From Symbiodinium natans (lineage: Eukaryota > Sar > Dinophyceae > Suessiales > Symbiodiniaceae): a stretch of DNA of 64,000 nt. Shown piece by piece: positions 48,701 to 59,095 of this stretch (the stretch's first letter is position 1; the number at the start of each line of letters is the position of its first letter). The notes beneath the pieces are model-generated. The model made no database searches, had not been told where the DNA came from, and saw nothing but the letters and a program-made list of their open reading frames with translations. The translations under genes were made by a program, and so were the position numbers. The DNA is taken from positions 339,647 to 403,646 of the forward strand of contig CAJNDS010002144.1 in the NCBI GenBank assembly GCA_905221605.1. The letters are read 5' to 3'.

Positions 48701-49710
48701 CCAAGGCCGGCTCCTCTCTGCAGGACGCTGAGAAGACTGCTCAAAGTCACCACGGTCAGCTCGACGGAGGTCTGGGTTTGCGAGGGGTTTAGGGTTTAGG
48801 GTTTAGGGTTTAGGGTTTAGGGTTTAGGGTTTAGGGCTTGATAGTGGCTGTAGGCTTTGAGGGCTTAAGCGGGCTTTAGGTTTTTGAAGTTCTGGGGTGG
48901 TTTTATGCGGGCCTGGGGGCTTTACGGACTCAGAAACTCGTTCACACATCTGCCATCTCCATCTAGGGCTTCTATACTATACCTTGGACCCTTAGGTTGA
49001 AACCTTAGGGGTGCGAGTCTTGATACGCCAACTCCCCAAGACACTTGAAGAGAGGGGTCGGGAGTTTCGGCGTTCGGGGTTTAGCGTTGAGATCTCACGC
49101 AGATCTTCAAGGGTTCATGTACAGCCCATAGGCCCTAAACCCCAAGAAGCCAAAATGATCCCAAACCCGAAACCCTAGCAGGGGCAAGGACCTTCTGATT
49201 GGTCAAGGGCCAGTAAAAAATTAGCTGGCAACCCTAAACCCTAAACCCTAAACCCGAAACCCCAAACCCTAAACCATAAACCCAGAAAGAAAAAAGTTGA
49301 GGTTGTGAGATCTTGTGCCACCGGACAGGCAAGGCCCTGAGCGACCCCTTAACCCTTAAAACCCTTGGACCCCCCCCCCCCCCCAACAAAAAAAAAAAAA
49401 AACCTGAACCCTGAACCCTTTTCCCTAAACCCTAAACCCTAAACCCTAAACCCTAAACCCTAAACCCTAAACCCTAAAAAACCCTAAACCCTAACCCTAC
49501 CCTAACCCTAAACCCTAAAAACCCTAAACCCACCTCCTCTGCGGTCGCAAGGAGGTGGAGGGCTTGCTGCCAAAGCCCCCACTGCTCACACGCCTGGAGG
49601 TTCTGCTCTAGGGTTTAGGGTTTAGGGTTTGGGGTTTGGGGTTTGGGGTTGGGGGTTGGGGGTTTGGGGTGTGGGGTTTGGGGTTTGAGCAAGGGAACTT
49701 AGAGTTTAGG
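45561..49710. repeat. Host repeats and spacers; no gene seen
   Basis: A G-run lies at about 45697-45715, followed by a short TATATA tract. TTTAGGG arrays lie at 46238-46306, 46804-46855 and 48785-48836. CCCTAAA arrays lie at 46063-46134, 48072-48107, 48608-48689 and 49423-49530. The stretch 48255-48480 contains loosely repeated CGAAACTTTTGG/TTCGGTCG words. C- and A-runs lie at 49370-49402. No open frame looks like a gene. Confidence 0.72.
47857..47945. mobile_element. Short foldback element (AAAATAGGGGTACC arms)
   Basis: CAAAAATAGGGGTACCC near 47860 pairs with GGGTACCCCTATTTTGG near 47927-47943, around an interior of about 50 bp. It is small and has no coding capacity. A loosely similar GGGGTACC...GGGGTCC tract lies at 32660-32720. 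Confidence 0.5.
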
Positions 49711-50455
49711 GGTTTGAGCAAGGTTTTCGGGTTTCAGGGTTTAGGGTTTGAGTTTAAAGGTTTGGGTATATACCCACTTTTCTAGGCTAAGGGACTTCGA
49801 GTTTAGGGGCTTGAGTAAGGTTTTCGGGCTTCAGGGTTCAGGGTGTAGCGTTTAAAGGTTTGGGTATATACCCACTTTTCTAGGCTAAGGGACTTCGAGT
49901 TTAGGGGTTTGAGTAAGGTTTTCGGGTTTCAGGGTTTAGGGTTTAGAGTTTAAAGGTTTGGGTATATACCCACTTTTCTAGGCTAAGGGACTTCGAGTTT
50001 AGGGGCTTGAGTAAGGTTTTCGGGCTTCAGGGTTCAGGGTGTAGCGTTTAAAGGTTTGGGTATATACCCACTTTTCTAGGCTAAGGGACTTCGAGTTTAG
50101 GGGTTTGAGTAAGGTTTTCGGGTTTCAGGGTTTAGGGTTTAGAGTTTAAAGGTTTGGGTATATACCCACTTTTCTAGGCTAAGGGACTTCGAGTTTAGGG
50201 GCTTGAGTAAGGTTTTCGGGCTTCAGGGTTCAGGGTGTAGCGTTTAAAGGTTTGGGTAGATACCCACTTTTCTAGGCTAAGGGACTTCGAGTTTAGGGGC
50301 TTGAGCGAGGTGTTCGGGTTTCAGGGTTCAGGGTGTAGCGTTTAAAGGGCTTGGGAGTATTTCCCACTTTTCTAGGCTAAGGGATGTAAGAGTTCAGGGG
50401 CTTGAGTAAGGTTTTTTTAGGTTTCAGGGTTTAGGGTTTAGAGTTTAAGGGTTTT
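49711..50455. repeat. 98-bp satellite with alternating A/B units, about 7.5 copies
   Basis: The landmark TTTGGGTATATACCCAC recurs every 98 bp (49761, 49859, 49957, 50055, 50153, 50251, then a degraded copy). Two unit types alternate. One has CGGGCTTCAGGGTTCAGGGT and GTAGCG, and the other has CGGGTTTCAGGGTTTAGGGT and TTAGAG. The true higher-order unit is therefore 196 bp. Each unit contains the perfect palindrome TGGGTATATACCCA. The last two units are diverged. Confidence 0.92.
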
Positions 50456-50974
50456 GGCAAGTTCAGTTTTTTTGTTTTATAAGTTTTTTTCGGGTTCCGG
50501 CGTTTTGGTACGGGCTTTAGGGTTTTTCAAGGCTGCTTTTGTTCGGTTTTATGGGTTCAGGGGCCTAGTGCTTAAATCAAAGGGTTTGAAGATTCATGGT
50601 CTAGCTTGTCATGGGTTTCCTTGCTACCCCCCGTGCTACCCCTCCTAGCCTCGGTTCTCCCTTAAATGACCTTATCTTAGTTTTGAGGTTGAGCTGTCCC
50701 TAAACCCTAGACCCTAAACCCTAAACCCTAAACCCTAAACCCTTCAACGGAGCCGGCTGTGTGTTTCGCGTGCTTCAAGGATTGTGACTAGAAGTTAAAG
50801 GTTCCAAAACACCCGGATGTAGGGCACCATAACCTCTGAACCCGAAGCCCTAAACCCTAAACCCTCAAACCTAAACCCTACATTCCACCACGGCAACGAC
50901 ACACCCGAGGCGCCAGCACTGATGGCAGCATTCAGGGCCACAACGCTGCGCGGACTCCTGTGGTTCGGTTGTGT
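50456..50974. other. Spacer after the satellite; no gene seen
   Basis: T-rich then mixed sequence with one CCCTAAA array at about 50700-50743 and another short one near 50850-50880. A run of TACCCCCCGTGCTACCCCTC lies near 50624. Nothing else is recognised. Confidence 0.6.
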
Positions 50975-51111
50975 AGGGTTTGGGGTTTGGGGTTTGGGGT
51001 TTGGGGTTTGGGGTTTGGGGTTTGGGGTTTGGGGTTTGGGGTTTGGGGTTTGGGGTTTGGGGTTTGGGGTTTGGGGTTTGGGGTTTGGGGTTTGGGGTTT
51101 GGGGTTTGGGG
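50975..51111 (+). repeat. Pure GGGGTTT array, about 19 units
   Basis: About 137 bp of uninterrupted GGGGTTT, a variant of the telomere heptamer. Runs of four G every seven bases give strong G-quadruplex potential. Open frames across it on both strands (GLGFGVW and PKPQTPN repeats) are artefacts. Confidence 0.92.
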
Positions 51112-51173
51112 CGGCGGACCCTGGGCGGCGTGTTGGATGGGAAAAAAAGGAGGTGAAACCCTCCTCTTTCCTT

Positions 51174-51312
51174 CCCCCCCCCCCCTACCACCCCATACCC
51201 CCCCCCCCCCACCCCCACCCGCCCTGCCCACCCCCCCCCCCTACCCCACCCCTACCCCCCCCCAAACCCCCCCCCCTACCCCCCCCTACCCACCCCCCCC
51301 CCCCCCCCTACC
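51174..51312. repeat. C-rich tract
   Basis: About 140 bp of C-runs broken by A, T and occasional ACC/TACC. It follows the GGGGTTT array by about 60 bp, so the two tracts are G-rich and C-rich on the same strand. Confidence 0.85.
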
Positions 51313-51321
51313 CCCCTCTCA

Positions 51322-52047
51322 CGATGGGCTCTCCTTCCCTGGCTTCAGCTCCTGTTTGGTCCTGGTGCTACCCCCTATTTTCGTGTAGTTGTAGCGTTGT
51401 AGTCCAAGTGCCTGCCCAGCCGGTGCGTTGGCGTGTGGTCTGTGCAGCACGGAGTGGGCTTGCCATATTGGTGGGCTTGCTTTTGGTGCCGCCAAACGGT
51501 CAACCGTCCGGCTTCAACGCGAGGGACCCAAATAGTATCGCAAGAATGCCATCAGGCAAGCATGATCGAGCTGTCTGCAGGAAGGGCTTCTGCAATGCCC
51601 GGCAATTTCACAGCAAGGTCCGTGCAAACATCTTGGGTGCTACGGCCCCATTAATGCTTGGCAGCAAGGTGCCCGATTGGCATGCAAAATGCGCGGTTTT
51701 CGGCTTCGTTTTTGGGGCTGTTTTCTGGGCAGCTTTCTTAATGCCAGCAGCAGGCAGGGCGCAGAATTTGCGGCCGCGCCGTGGGCGCAGTTTTGGAACC
51801 GCAGAATTGTCGGTTTTGGGGCCGCACTTTTGGCGCCAAGTATTTATTTATTTGTCGGGCTGTTTTGTCTCCCCACCCCGGCGACCACTTTGCGTCCCAT
51901 TTTGGTGGTCCGGTTTCCGACCCGCTCGGCGGGCCCAAAAAACTGACCCACGCACAGTAAATCCGGAGCAGAAAAACAAAAACAAAACGATGCCCACTTC
52001 GAGGTTTCCTGTTTTGCGGGGCGGGGGCCGGCCCGTGCCGCTAGGCC
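51322..52047 (+). other. Unique 0.7-kb stretch with one long open frame (possible exon, weak)
   Basis: This is one of the few repeat-free stretches of the host part that stays open in one frame for about 240 codons. It has ordinary-looking amino-acid mix, including a hydrophobic segment AVFGFVFGAVFWAAFLM and a basic QNLRPRRGRSFG. No family is recognised. The frame continues in both directions into low-complexity repeats, and GC-rich DNA opens frames by chance. It could be an exon, but I would not annotate it as a gene without transcripts. Confidence 0.2.
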
Positions 52048-52850
52048 GAAAATTTGGGGTTTGGGGTTTGGGGTTTGGCGTTTAGGGTTTAGGGTTTAGG
52101 GTTTAGTGTTTAGGGAAAAAGCCAGCCGGAGAACCCTGAGCCCTATGGTTGAAGTGGGGTTTGGGGTTTGGGGTTTGGGGTTTAGGGTTTAGGGTTTAGG
52201 GTTTAGGGTTTAGGGTTTAGGGTTTAGGGTTTAGGGTTTAGGGTTTGGGGTTTGGGGGAACTCCTAGGCTTTGCCGCGCTTGGGGTGTCGGAAGTCGAAG
52301 GGGGCGGCGCATGCAGGGCCCCGCCCGAACATTCAGACATATCTCTACGTTACAGTCCCTTCTTGGGGCGCTTCACCTACACCCTAAACCCTAAACCCTG
52401 CACCCTGAACCCTAAACCCTAAACCTTGAAACCCTAGACCCTGAAGCCTGTTTGCGGCGACCGTGGGGCACTGTTATGCCCAGGCAAAGCCCAAGCCGGG
52501 ATATGATCTACTGGGCAAGATCGAATGATTAGGATTTCGGGTTCTGGGGTTTAGGGTTTAGGGTTTAGGGTTCTGGGGTTGGGGGGGGGGGGGGGGTTTG
52601 GGGGTCTTATGGTTGCCACGCCTGAGATCCTGCTACCTTCCATGCAACAAACCCGGCAACCTCGAAAGCCCAAAGCCCTAAACCCTAAACCCTGAACCCT
52701 TTGTCATCAACGGCAGGCGTAGCCCGCCTGGCCAGCAAACTTAGGGCGGCGCGCCAGCACCCGCCTTTGCAAGACGAAGGCTTAGCTTGCAAGAAGGTTG
52801 AGGGTTTAGGGTTTAGGGCTTAGGGCTTAGGGTTTAGGGTTCAAGGTGTA

Positions 52851-52984
52851 GGAGGTTTGTGGTACTTACTAACCAGTTATAACTGTACTCATAACTGTAC
52901 TTTTAACCATGTTGGGGCACTTGGGGGGCTGATGAGTGGGCTAGAAGTACAGTCATAACTGGTTAATAAGTACCATGAACCTCC
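52851..52984. mobile_element. MITE-like foldback, 39-bp arms (ACTTACTAACCAGTTAT family)
   Basis: The left arm 52851-52889 begins GGAGGTTTGTGGTACTTACT and matches the complement of the right arm 52946-52984 at all but about four of 39 positions. The interior is about 56 bp. There is no coding capacity. It sits next to a TTTAGGG array. Confidence 0.72.
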
Positions 52985-54062
52985 CAGTAGATCCCTTCTG
53001 ATCTTGGAGCCAGCCCGATGCATCGGGCTCTCGGAACAGAATCAACCCCCAACCCCAGACCCTTCCTAAACCCACATTCCCAGGCTCGTGGCCACTCCAC
53101 TCGACCCTAAACAGGCCTTAAAACCCTAAACCCTAAACCCTAAACCCTAGACCCTAGACCCTAGACCCTAAACCCTAACCCGAAATCATACCCTATAGCC
53201 CTCTCTCCTTGAGTCGCACCAGGTTGCTTGTTAAAGCCCTCCCGAGATAGGGTTTGGGGGACAGTTTCGGGTTTGGGGTTTAGGGGTTTTCCAACAACAA
53301 AGGGTTGCCCATTAACACGTCCGATAGAGCTATCTACAAAATGTACAAAACTACAAACAGTATATACAAATAGAAAATACATATCTGCATCTATCTATCT
53401 ATACTTTATAATCGTGGGGTTACTTATTGTTAATACAAAGGTACGAAAACGACCTAAGTAAGCCGGCTCAGGTTCGCCTAAACCGAAGGCCCGATAGCTT
53501 AGGCTTCCTGAACAGTTGGAGCCTAAAGATTTCCCTAATACCCTAAACCCTAAACCCTAAACCCTAAACCCTAAACCCTAAACCCTAAACCCTAAACCCT
53601 AAACCCTAAACCCTAAACCCTAAACCCTAAACCCATCCCCAACCCTCAACCCTAACTGGTCCCTGTTGGGTTCCTTTTCAAAAGGCTGCCCAAGGCAGCC
53701 CCCCCTGAACCCTAAACCCTAAGCCCTACACCCTAAACCCTAAACCCTAAACCCTAAACCCTAAAGAGCTGACCAAATGGGTTTCGGGGCTTTTAGGTTC
53801 CTGGAAACCTAAACCCTGCAGCCTATACACCCTACACCCCTCAATCAACCGAAACCCTGAACCCTAAACCCTAAACCCTAAGCCCTAAACCCTAAACCCT
53901 AAACCCTAACCCTAAACCCTAAACCCTAAACCTAAAACCTAAAACCGGGAGGGGCGGGCGCTGCCTCGGCCGCAGGCATTCACCTCGCGACATGAGGGAC
54001 TTTGGGTTTCGGCGTAAACGAGTCTACTTGAAGGCTCACCCTAAACCCTAAACCCTAAACCC

Positions 54063-54150
54063 GAAACCCTTATAACCCACTTATGAACCCCTTAAGTGCC
54101 CAAATGTGGTTCTAGGTACAGTTATAATTGGTTCATAAGTGCCAGAAACC
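54063..54150. mobile_element. Diverged relative of the 52851-52984 element
   Basis: The right arm ends as TACAGTTATAATTGGTTCAT and AAGTGCCAGAAACC, clearly related to the 52851 arms. The left arm (TTATAACCCACTTATGAACC) is worn. This second copy shows a family. Confidence 0.5.
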
Positions 54151-54648
54151 TTCAAGTATGGGGTTTAGGGTTTAGGGTTTAGGGTTTAGGGTTTAGGGCG
54201 ACCCGGGCTTGGGTTGCGATCCGCGCCACGGCAGCGGCGCAAGCAACCACGTCTGCATGGGCGCCGAGCAACCTGGGAGGGCTCTTTGACGACAAGCTGT
54301 TTGGGCAAGCCTAAGCCCTGGACCATAAACCCTTTGGTTTAGGGTTTAGGGTTTAGGGTTTAGGGTTTAGGGTTCAGGGATACCCCAAACCCTGAACCCT
54401 GAACCCTGAACCCAAAACCCTAAGCAGAGAGGCAATCACACCCGGAAATCCAACAGAAACAAGCGAAAACCTAAACCCCTAAACCCTAAACCCTAAACCC
54501 TAAACCCCAAGCCCCCAAAACAGCACAACCTCAACACGATCGAGAGCCTGGAGCCCCAAAGGCATTAGGGTTTAAGGGTTAGGTTTAGGGTTTGGGGTTT
54601 GGGGTTTGGGGTTTTGGGTTTGGGGTTTGGGGTTACCCCCTTCAGAGA

Positions 54649-54860
54649 GGGGGGGGGGGGGGTAGGGGGGTCGGTGCACAATTTTTTTTCGCACCCCCCC
54701 CCCCCCAACCCCCCCCCCACCCCGCCCCACCCCCCCCCCCCACCCCCCCCCAAACCCCCCCCCCCCCACCCCCCCCCCCCCCACCCCCAACCACCCCCCC
54801 CCCCCCCCCCCTTCCCCCTCCCCGCCCCCCATGTTCTGGTGCTAACCCCTACCCCCCCCC
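54649..54860. repeat. G-run followed by long C-rich tract
   Basis: A run of about 14 G near 54649-54663 is followed by C-runs broken by A at 54695-54815. The frames on both strands (poly-Pro, poly-Gly) are artefacts. The layout parallels 50975-51312. Confidence 0.85.
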
Positions 54861-55262
54861 AAACGTTTCACAGAACTCTTCCGAGCAGGCTGGGATGATC
54901 TTCGAACCATGCGAGCGGGTTTAGACCTCTCAACTATGCTCCAGCGGGGTCAGCGGCTTGAGCCGGAGGCTCTTAAATTTTAGGGTTTAGGGTGTAGGGT
55001 TTGGGGAGCCTCACTCCAAGCTTGGTGCGAGTTGCTGCAAGGCTTCCTGCCAGCGGCCACCCTGGACAGACAGGCTTGAAAGGGCCCTTTAGGCCTCAAC
55101 AAACCCAAAAAACCCTCATCCCTAAACCCTAAACCCCAAACCCTAGCCCTAAACCCTAAACCCTCAACCCTAAACCCGCAACCCTAAACCCGAAACCCTA
55201 AACCGATCCGAGGTTTTCCGGTAAAGAAGCCCTCTGAAATTGTGCTTTCCTGCGTGTCCCAC

Positions 55263-55393
55263 CCTTGGAGACCAAATGTACTCAAAAGGGTTTTGGGCTT
55301 AGGGTTTAGGGTTTAGGGCTCATATACCTGAGTAGGAATTAGAGTAGTATAGGGTACATGGCCCCAATTGGGGGGTTCATTTGGTCCCCAAGG
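55263..55393. mobile_element. MITE-like element (CCTTGG...CCAAATG family)
   Basis: 131 bp bounded by CCTTGGAGACCAAATG and CATTTGGTCCCCAAGG, good inverted ends. The interior has CATATACCTGAGTAGGAATT and AGAGTAGTATAGGGTACATG, shared with 40300-40429. A short TTTAGGG array sits inside it. Confidence 0.65.
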
Positions 55394-57360
55394 AAGGGCC
55401 TACCAAAACAATCTCGTGAAGGTTCCATGCGCCCTGACTAAATCGGCTGGCGGCTTAGGGTTTAGGGTTTAGGGTTTAGGGTTCAGGGTTCAGGGTTCAG
55501 GGTTCAGGGTTTAGGGTTTAGGGTTTAGGGTTTAGGGTTTAGGGCGGCTCATGCGGCTTAGGGCTTGGAGTTATGGATTTGGGGTGCAGACACCGGGGCA
55601 ATCCCCAACCTTAGACAGCTCAGTTGAGTCGAAGTGCCCAATCCCTGCGACCAACTGGGTTTAGGGTTTAGGGCTTAGGGCGTATAGGGTTTAGGGTGTA
55701 TAGGGTATAGGGGTTATGTGGTCTGGGGTTTAGGGGTTATAGGGTTTAGGGGTTATAGGGTTACAGGGTTTAGGGTTTAGGGTTTAGGGTTTGGGGTTTA
55801 GGGTTTAGGGTTTAAGGTTTAGGGTTTAGGGTTTAGGGTTTAGGGTGAGAAAGACCGCCAAAAGCCCGAAAAAGGACCGGGCCTCTGCACACGTGGCAAT
55901 CGCCTTGCACAGGCGGTCCACACCGACAGTGCGACTAAACTTAGGGTTTAGGGTTTAGGGTTTAGGGTTTAGGGTTTAGGGTTTAGGGTTTAGGGTTTAG
56001 GGTTTAGGGTTTAGGGTTTAGGGTTTAGGGTTTAGGGTGTAGGGTTTAGGGTTTAGGGTTTAGGGTTTAGGGTTACAAGGGTTTAAGGTCCCCCAAATTC
56101 ATCTCTAAGCCCTGAAACCCTGATCCCGCTGCCCTGAAACACTATGGCCACAACTAAAGGGTTTAGGGTTTAGGGTTTAGGGTTTAGGGTTTAGGGTTTA
56201 GGGTTTAGGGTTTAGGGTTTAGGGTTTAGGGTTTAGGGTTTATTTAGGGTTTAGGGTTTACGGTTTAGGGTTTAGGGTTCAACCCTAAACTGTACCCCGT
56301 AGCCATAGGTCCAGGGCGTCCAGGGTTTAGGGCTTAGGAGTTTAGGGTTTAGGGTTTAGGGCTGGGGCTTAGGGTTACATTGTTACACGACCAAAACCCT
56401 AAACCCTAAACCCTAAACCCCAAACCCTGAACCCTAACCCGCAAAGCCCTAATTAAACGCCAAACCGGGTCCAATATGGGCATTCGCAGTCTGGTAGCCC
56501 TGCGCGTATAAGGCCCCGCAGTACAAAGGAACTTAAGGCTATGCTATGGGTTCAGGGGGCTCAGGTTTAGGGTTTAGGGTTTCGTGTTTAGTGTTCAGGG
56601 TTTCGGGTTGTTAGGTTCAAGGGCTTGACATGAGGGGCTTCACCCGGTCGACGTTCCACAGAGCATCCCAGTGAAACGCTGGACACTCAACCCATGCCAT
56701 TAAACCTATCTCTAAGTGTCCGACGTCGCAACATCTAGGTCTGCACACAGAAAGCTGAACAAGGGTTTAGGGCATATGCAGGGGCCTAGAGGGGCCTTTA
56801 GAGGGCTTGCAACGTTGGCTTGTGCAGTTGTATAGGGCTTGTAGGGTACAAGGTTTTGAGGACTCATGTAATGTCAAGTAGCGGCATTGTCGGCTACGTG
56901 GCTTGGCCGCGGCAGGCACAACCTCTGGCGCGGAAAGTTTTTCTCGGGAGAACAGCCGGGGGGGCACCTTCTCATGTGCACTTGGCTCTAGAGGGGGACA
57001 AATTACCTCTCAAACCCTACAAACACCCTGCGAACCCGGTTTAGGGTTCAGGGTTTAGAGTTAGCCACAACAGGGCTCATCGTCTTTCACGCAGCTTGTG
57101 CGATGCAACTGTCGCACTCTGTATAGCGGGCTCTGGTCAGCTGTCCGATGCATGGTGGCGATGCTTGTGTCGCTGACTTCATGACCATTCATCTTCAACC
57201 CGTACCAAGGCGGGCTTTAGCTGGTCGTGGCATGTTTGTCGTGAAACCCTAAACCCTAAACCCTAAACCCTAAACCCTACACCCTAAATCCTAAAGTCAC
57301 TCTGCGCGACCGGTTCCTGCTTGCCCTGGTCCGCACCATGGTGCTGTTTCTGATCCCCTT

Positions 57361-57585
57361 CCTTGGGGACCGAATGAACCCTAAAAGGGCAAATGGTTCA
57401 TATACCAGAGACTGCAAAACCCCTAAATTAAGGAAAATACCTTCAATTACAATTAATAGGAACCCAAGTATGATTTAAGGTATATTCCTTAATTAAGGGG
57501 TTTGGGAGTCTGGGTATACCTAAATAGGAAACTATAGCGCATAGAGTCTACGACCCCAATTCTAGGGTTCATTTGGCCGCCAAGG
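57361..57585. mobile_element. MITE-like element with a nested foldback
   Basis: The ends CCTTGGGGACCGAATGAACC and GGTTCATTTGGCCGCCAAGG are inverted with three mismatches. Inside, a second inverted pair with arms of about 45 bp spans roughly 57400-57525 (AAACCCCTAAATTAAGG against CCTTAATTAAGGGGTTT). It could be a foldback inserted in a foldback. Confidence 0.65.
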
Positions 57586-58978
57586 TTGGCGATGGCAGCT
57601 TCAGGGGATCGCCCCGGACAGGGTTTAGGGTTTAGGGTTTAGGGTTTAGGGTTTAGGGTTTAGGGTTTAGGGTTCAGGGTTCAGGGTTTAGGGTTTAGGG
57701 TTTAGGGTCTAGGGTCTAGGGTCTAGGATTTAGGTTTTAGGGTTTAGGGTTTGACCTAAGTTTGGGGAGACGTGCAACGTTTGTTCTTACGGGATGCTCT
57801 TCTTGCCCGGTGCCAGGGGTCATGCCTGGCATGACAGTTGCAGGGTGTGTGGGGCCTGGTGCTGCTGCTTGGGACTCTGACGAGTTTCGTCCCCCAGGCG
57901 GCCGGGTGCGTTTGACCCTCGCAATTATAGAAGGAGCTCTTTGCGCTGTGCTGCTTTTGCATGTCTTCGGGCGTGCACACATGCACACGTCCGTGCTTCC
58001 GCTGCTCATCCATGTGGCTGACTGCGCAACGTGGTGGAAGCTCGACACTCCGGCTGTTCCGGAAACTTCAATGGGGTGAATTGTGCGATGCGGCTTTCTT
58101 CTGTAGTCCGGCTGTTTGTTTTGCGCTTTCTTAAACCCTAAACCCTAAACCCTAAACCCCAAAATTCCCCTTCAGAGATCTTTCCCAAACCCACAAACCC
58201 CAAACCCTAACCCTAAACCCTAAACCCCAAACCCTAAACCCCCAAACCCGAATGCTGCAGGGAGTCTCCGCTCCCAGGCATGCTGACCGCACAAAGGGTG
58301 CCCTAAACCCTAAACCCTAAACCCTAAACCCTAAACCCTAAACCCTAAACCCTAAACCCTAAACCCTAAACCCGTGCGGGGGCAAGCCACGCCACGCGCC
58401 ACTTCCCCTGCGGCGTGCAGCTTGCGACGGCAACCTAGGTGATTGCCGGGCGCCGGGCTAGACCCTGAATCCCTGTGTACACTTCCCAAGCAAGTTCATG
58501 GGTTGGGTGCCAAGAAGCCTTGGAAACCCTAACCCTAAACCCTAAACCCTAATTAAACCCTGAACTGCCCTAAACCCTGAAACCCTCTAAGCCACATAAG
58601 ACCTATGCCTTAACAACCCAAGACCCATGCTTTTTGTAGGCTATTGTGATCGAACTGCTTCTGGGATGCTCGGTAACCTAGGTTTGGGTTTTTGTTTAAG
58701 GCATAAGTTCTATCGGGGGAACTCATGGGTTTTGGGTTCTTAAGGCATAAGTACTCTTCAGGTATAAGTTGTATAGGGAAACGTATAGGTTTTGGGTTCT
58801 TAGGGGATAAAACCTGTGAGATTCTGAAAGGTTTTGGGTTAACGGTTTGAAAGCTATACACTAGACCCTATAGGTCCTGAGACCCATGCAACACACACAC
58901 GTCAGACGTATAGGTCATAAGAAGAGCATGCACAAGGCCTACAAGTTTTGGATGGTTTAGGGTTGCTCAAAGGTTAAT

Positions 58979-59095
58979 GGGACGTAGTAACTACTTGTAA
59001 CTGGGCTGATAACCTTACTTGTAACCCCTCTAACTGGAGGGTAAACCCAATCATAAGTTATAAGCCCAGCTATAAGTAGCTTCTAAGTCTCATCC
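58979..59095. mobile_element. Foldback element (AACTACTTGTAACTGGGCT arms)
   Basis: The left arm ends CTACTTGTAACTGGGCT, and the right arm begins AGCCCAGCTATAAGTAG and ends TCATCCC. The arms are about 30 bp with a small gap, and the interior is about 55 bp. It is immediately followed by a CCCTAAA array. Confidence 0.55.

Larger units (their letters stand above)
52048..54640. repeat. Host repeats and spacers; no gene seen
   Basis: TTTAGGG/TTTGGGG arrays lie at 52155-52257 and 54158-54200. CCCTAAA arrays lie at 53541-53633, 53735-53766 and 53865-53945. A G-run lies at about 52580-52595. Two inverted-repeat elements (52851-52984 and 54063-54150) are listed separately. Confidence 0.72.

Noticed and set aside
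50871-51388. Long frames encoding PKPQTPN or GVWGLGF repeats and poly-proline.
   Set aside because: Translations of GGGGTTT and C-run tracts on either strand.
54565-54924. Poly-Gly and poly-Pro frames.
   Set aside because: Translations of G-run and C-run tracts.
57737-58079. Overlapping frames of about 100 codons on both strands.
   Set aside because: GC-rich DNA opens both strands at once. Neither frame has domain-like sequence.
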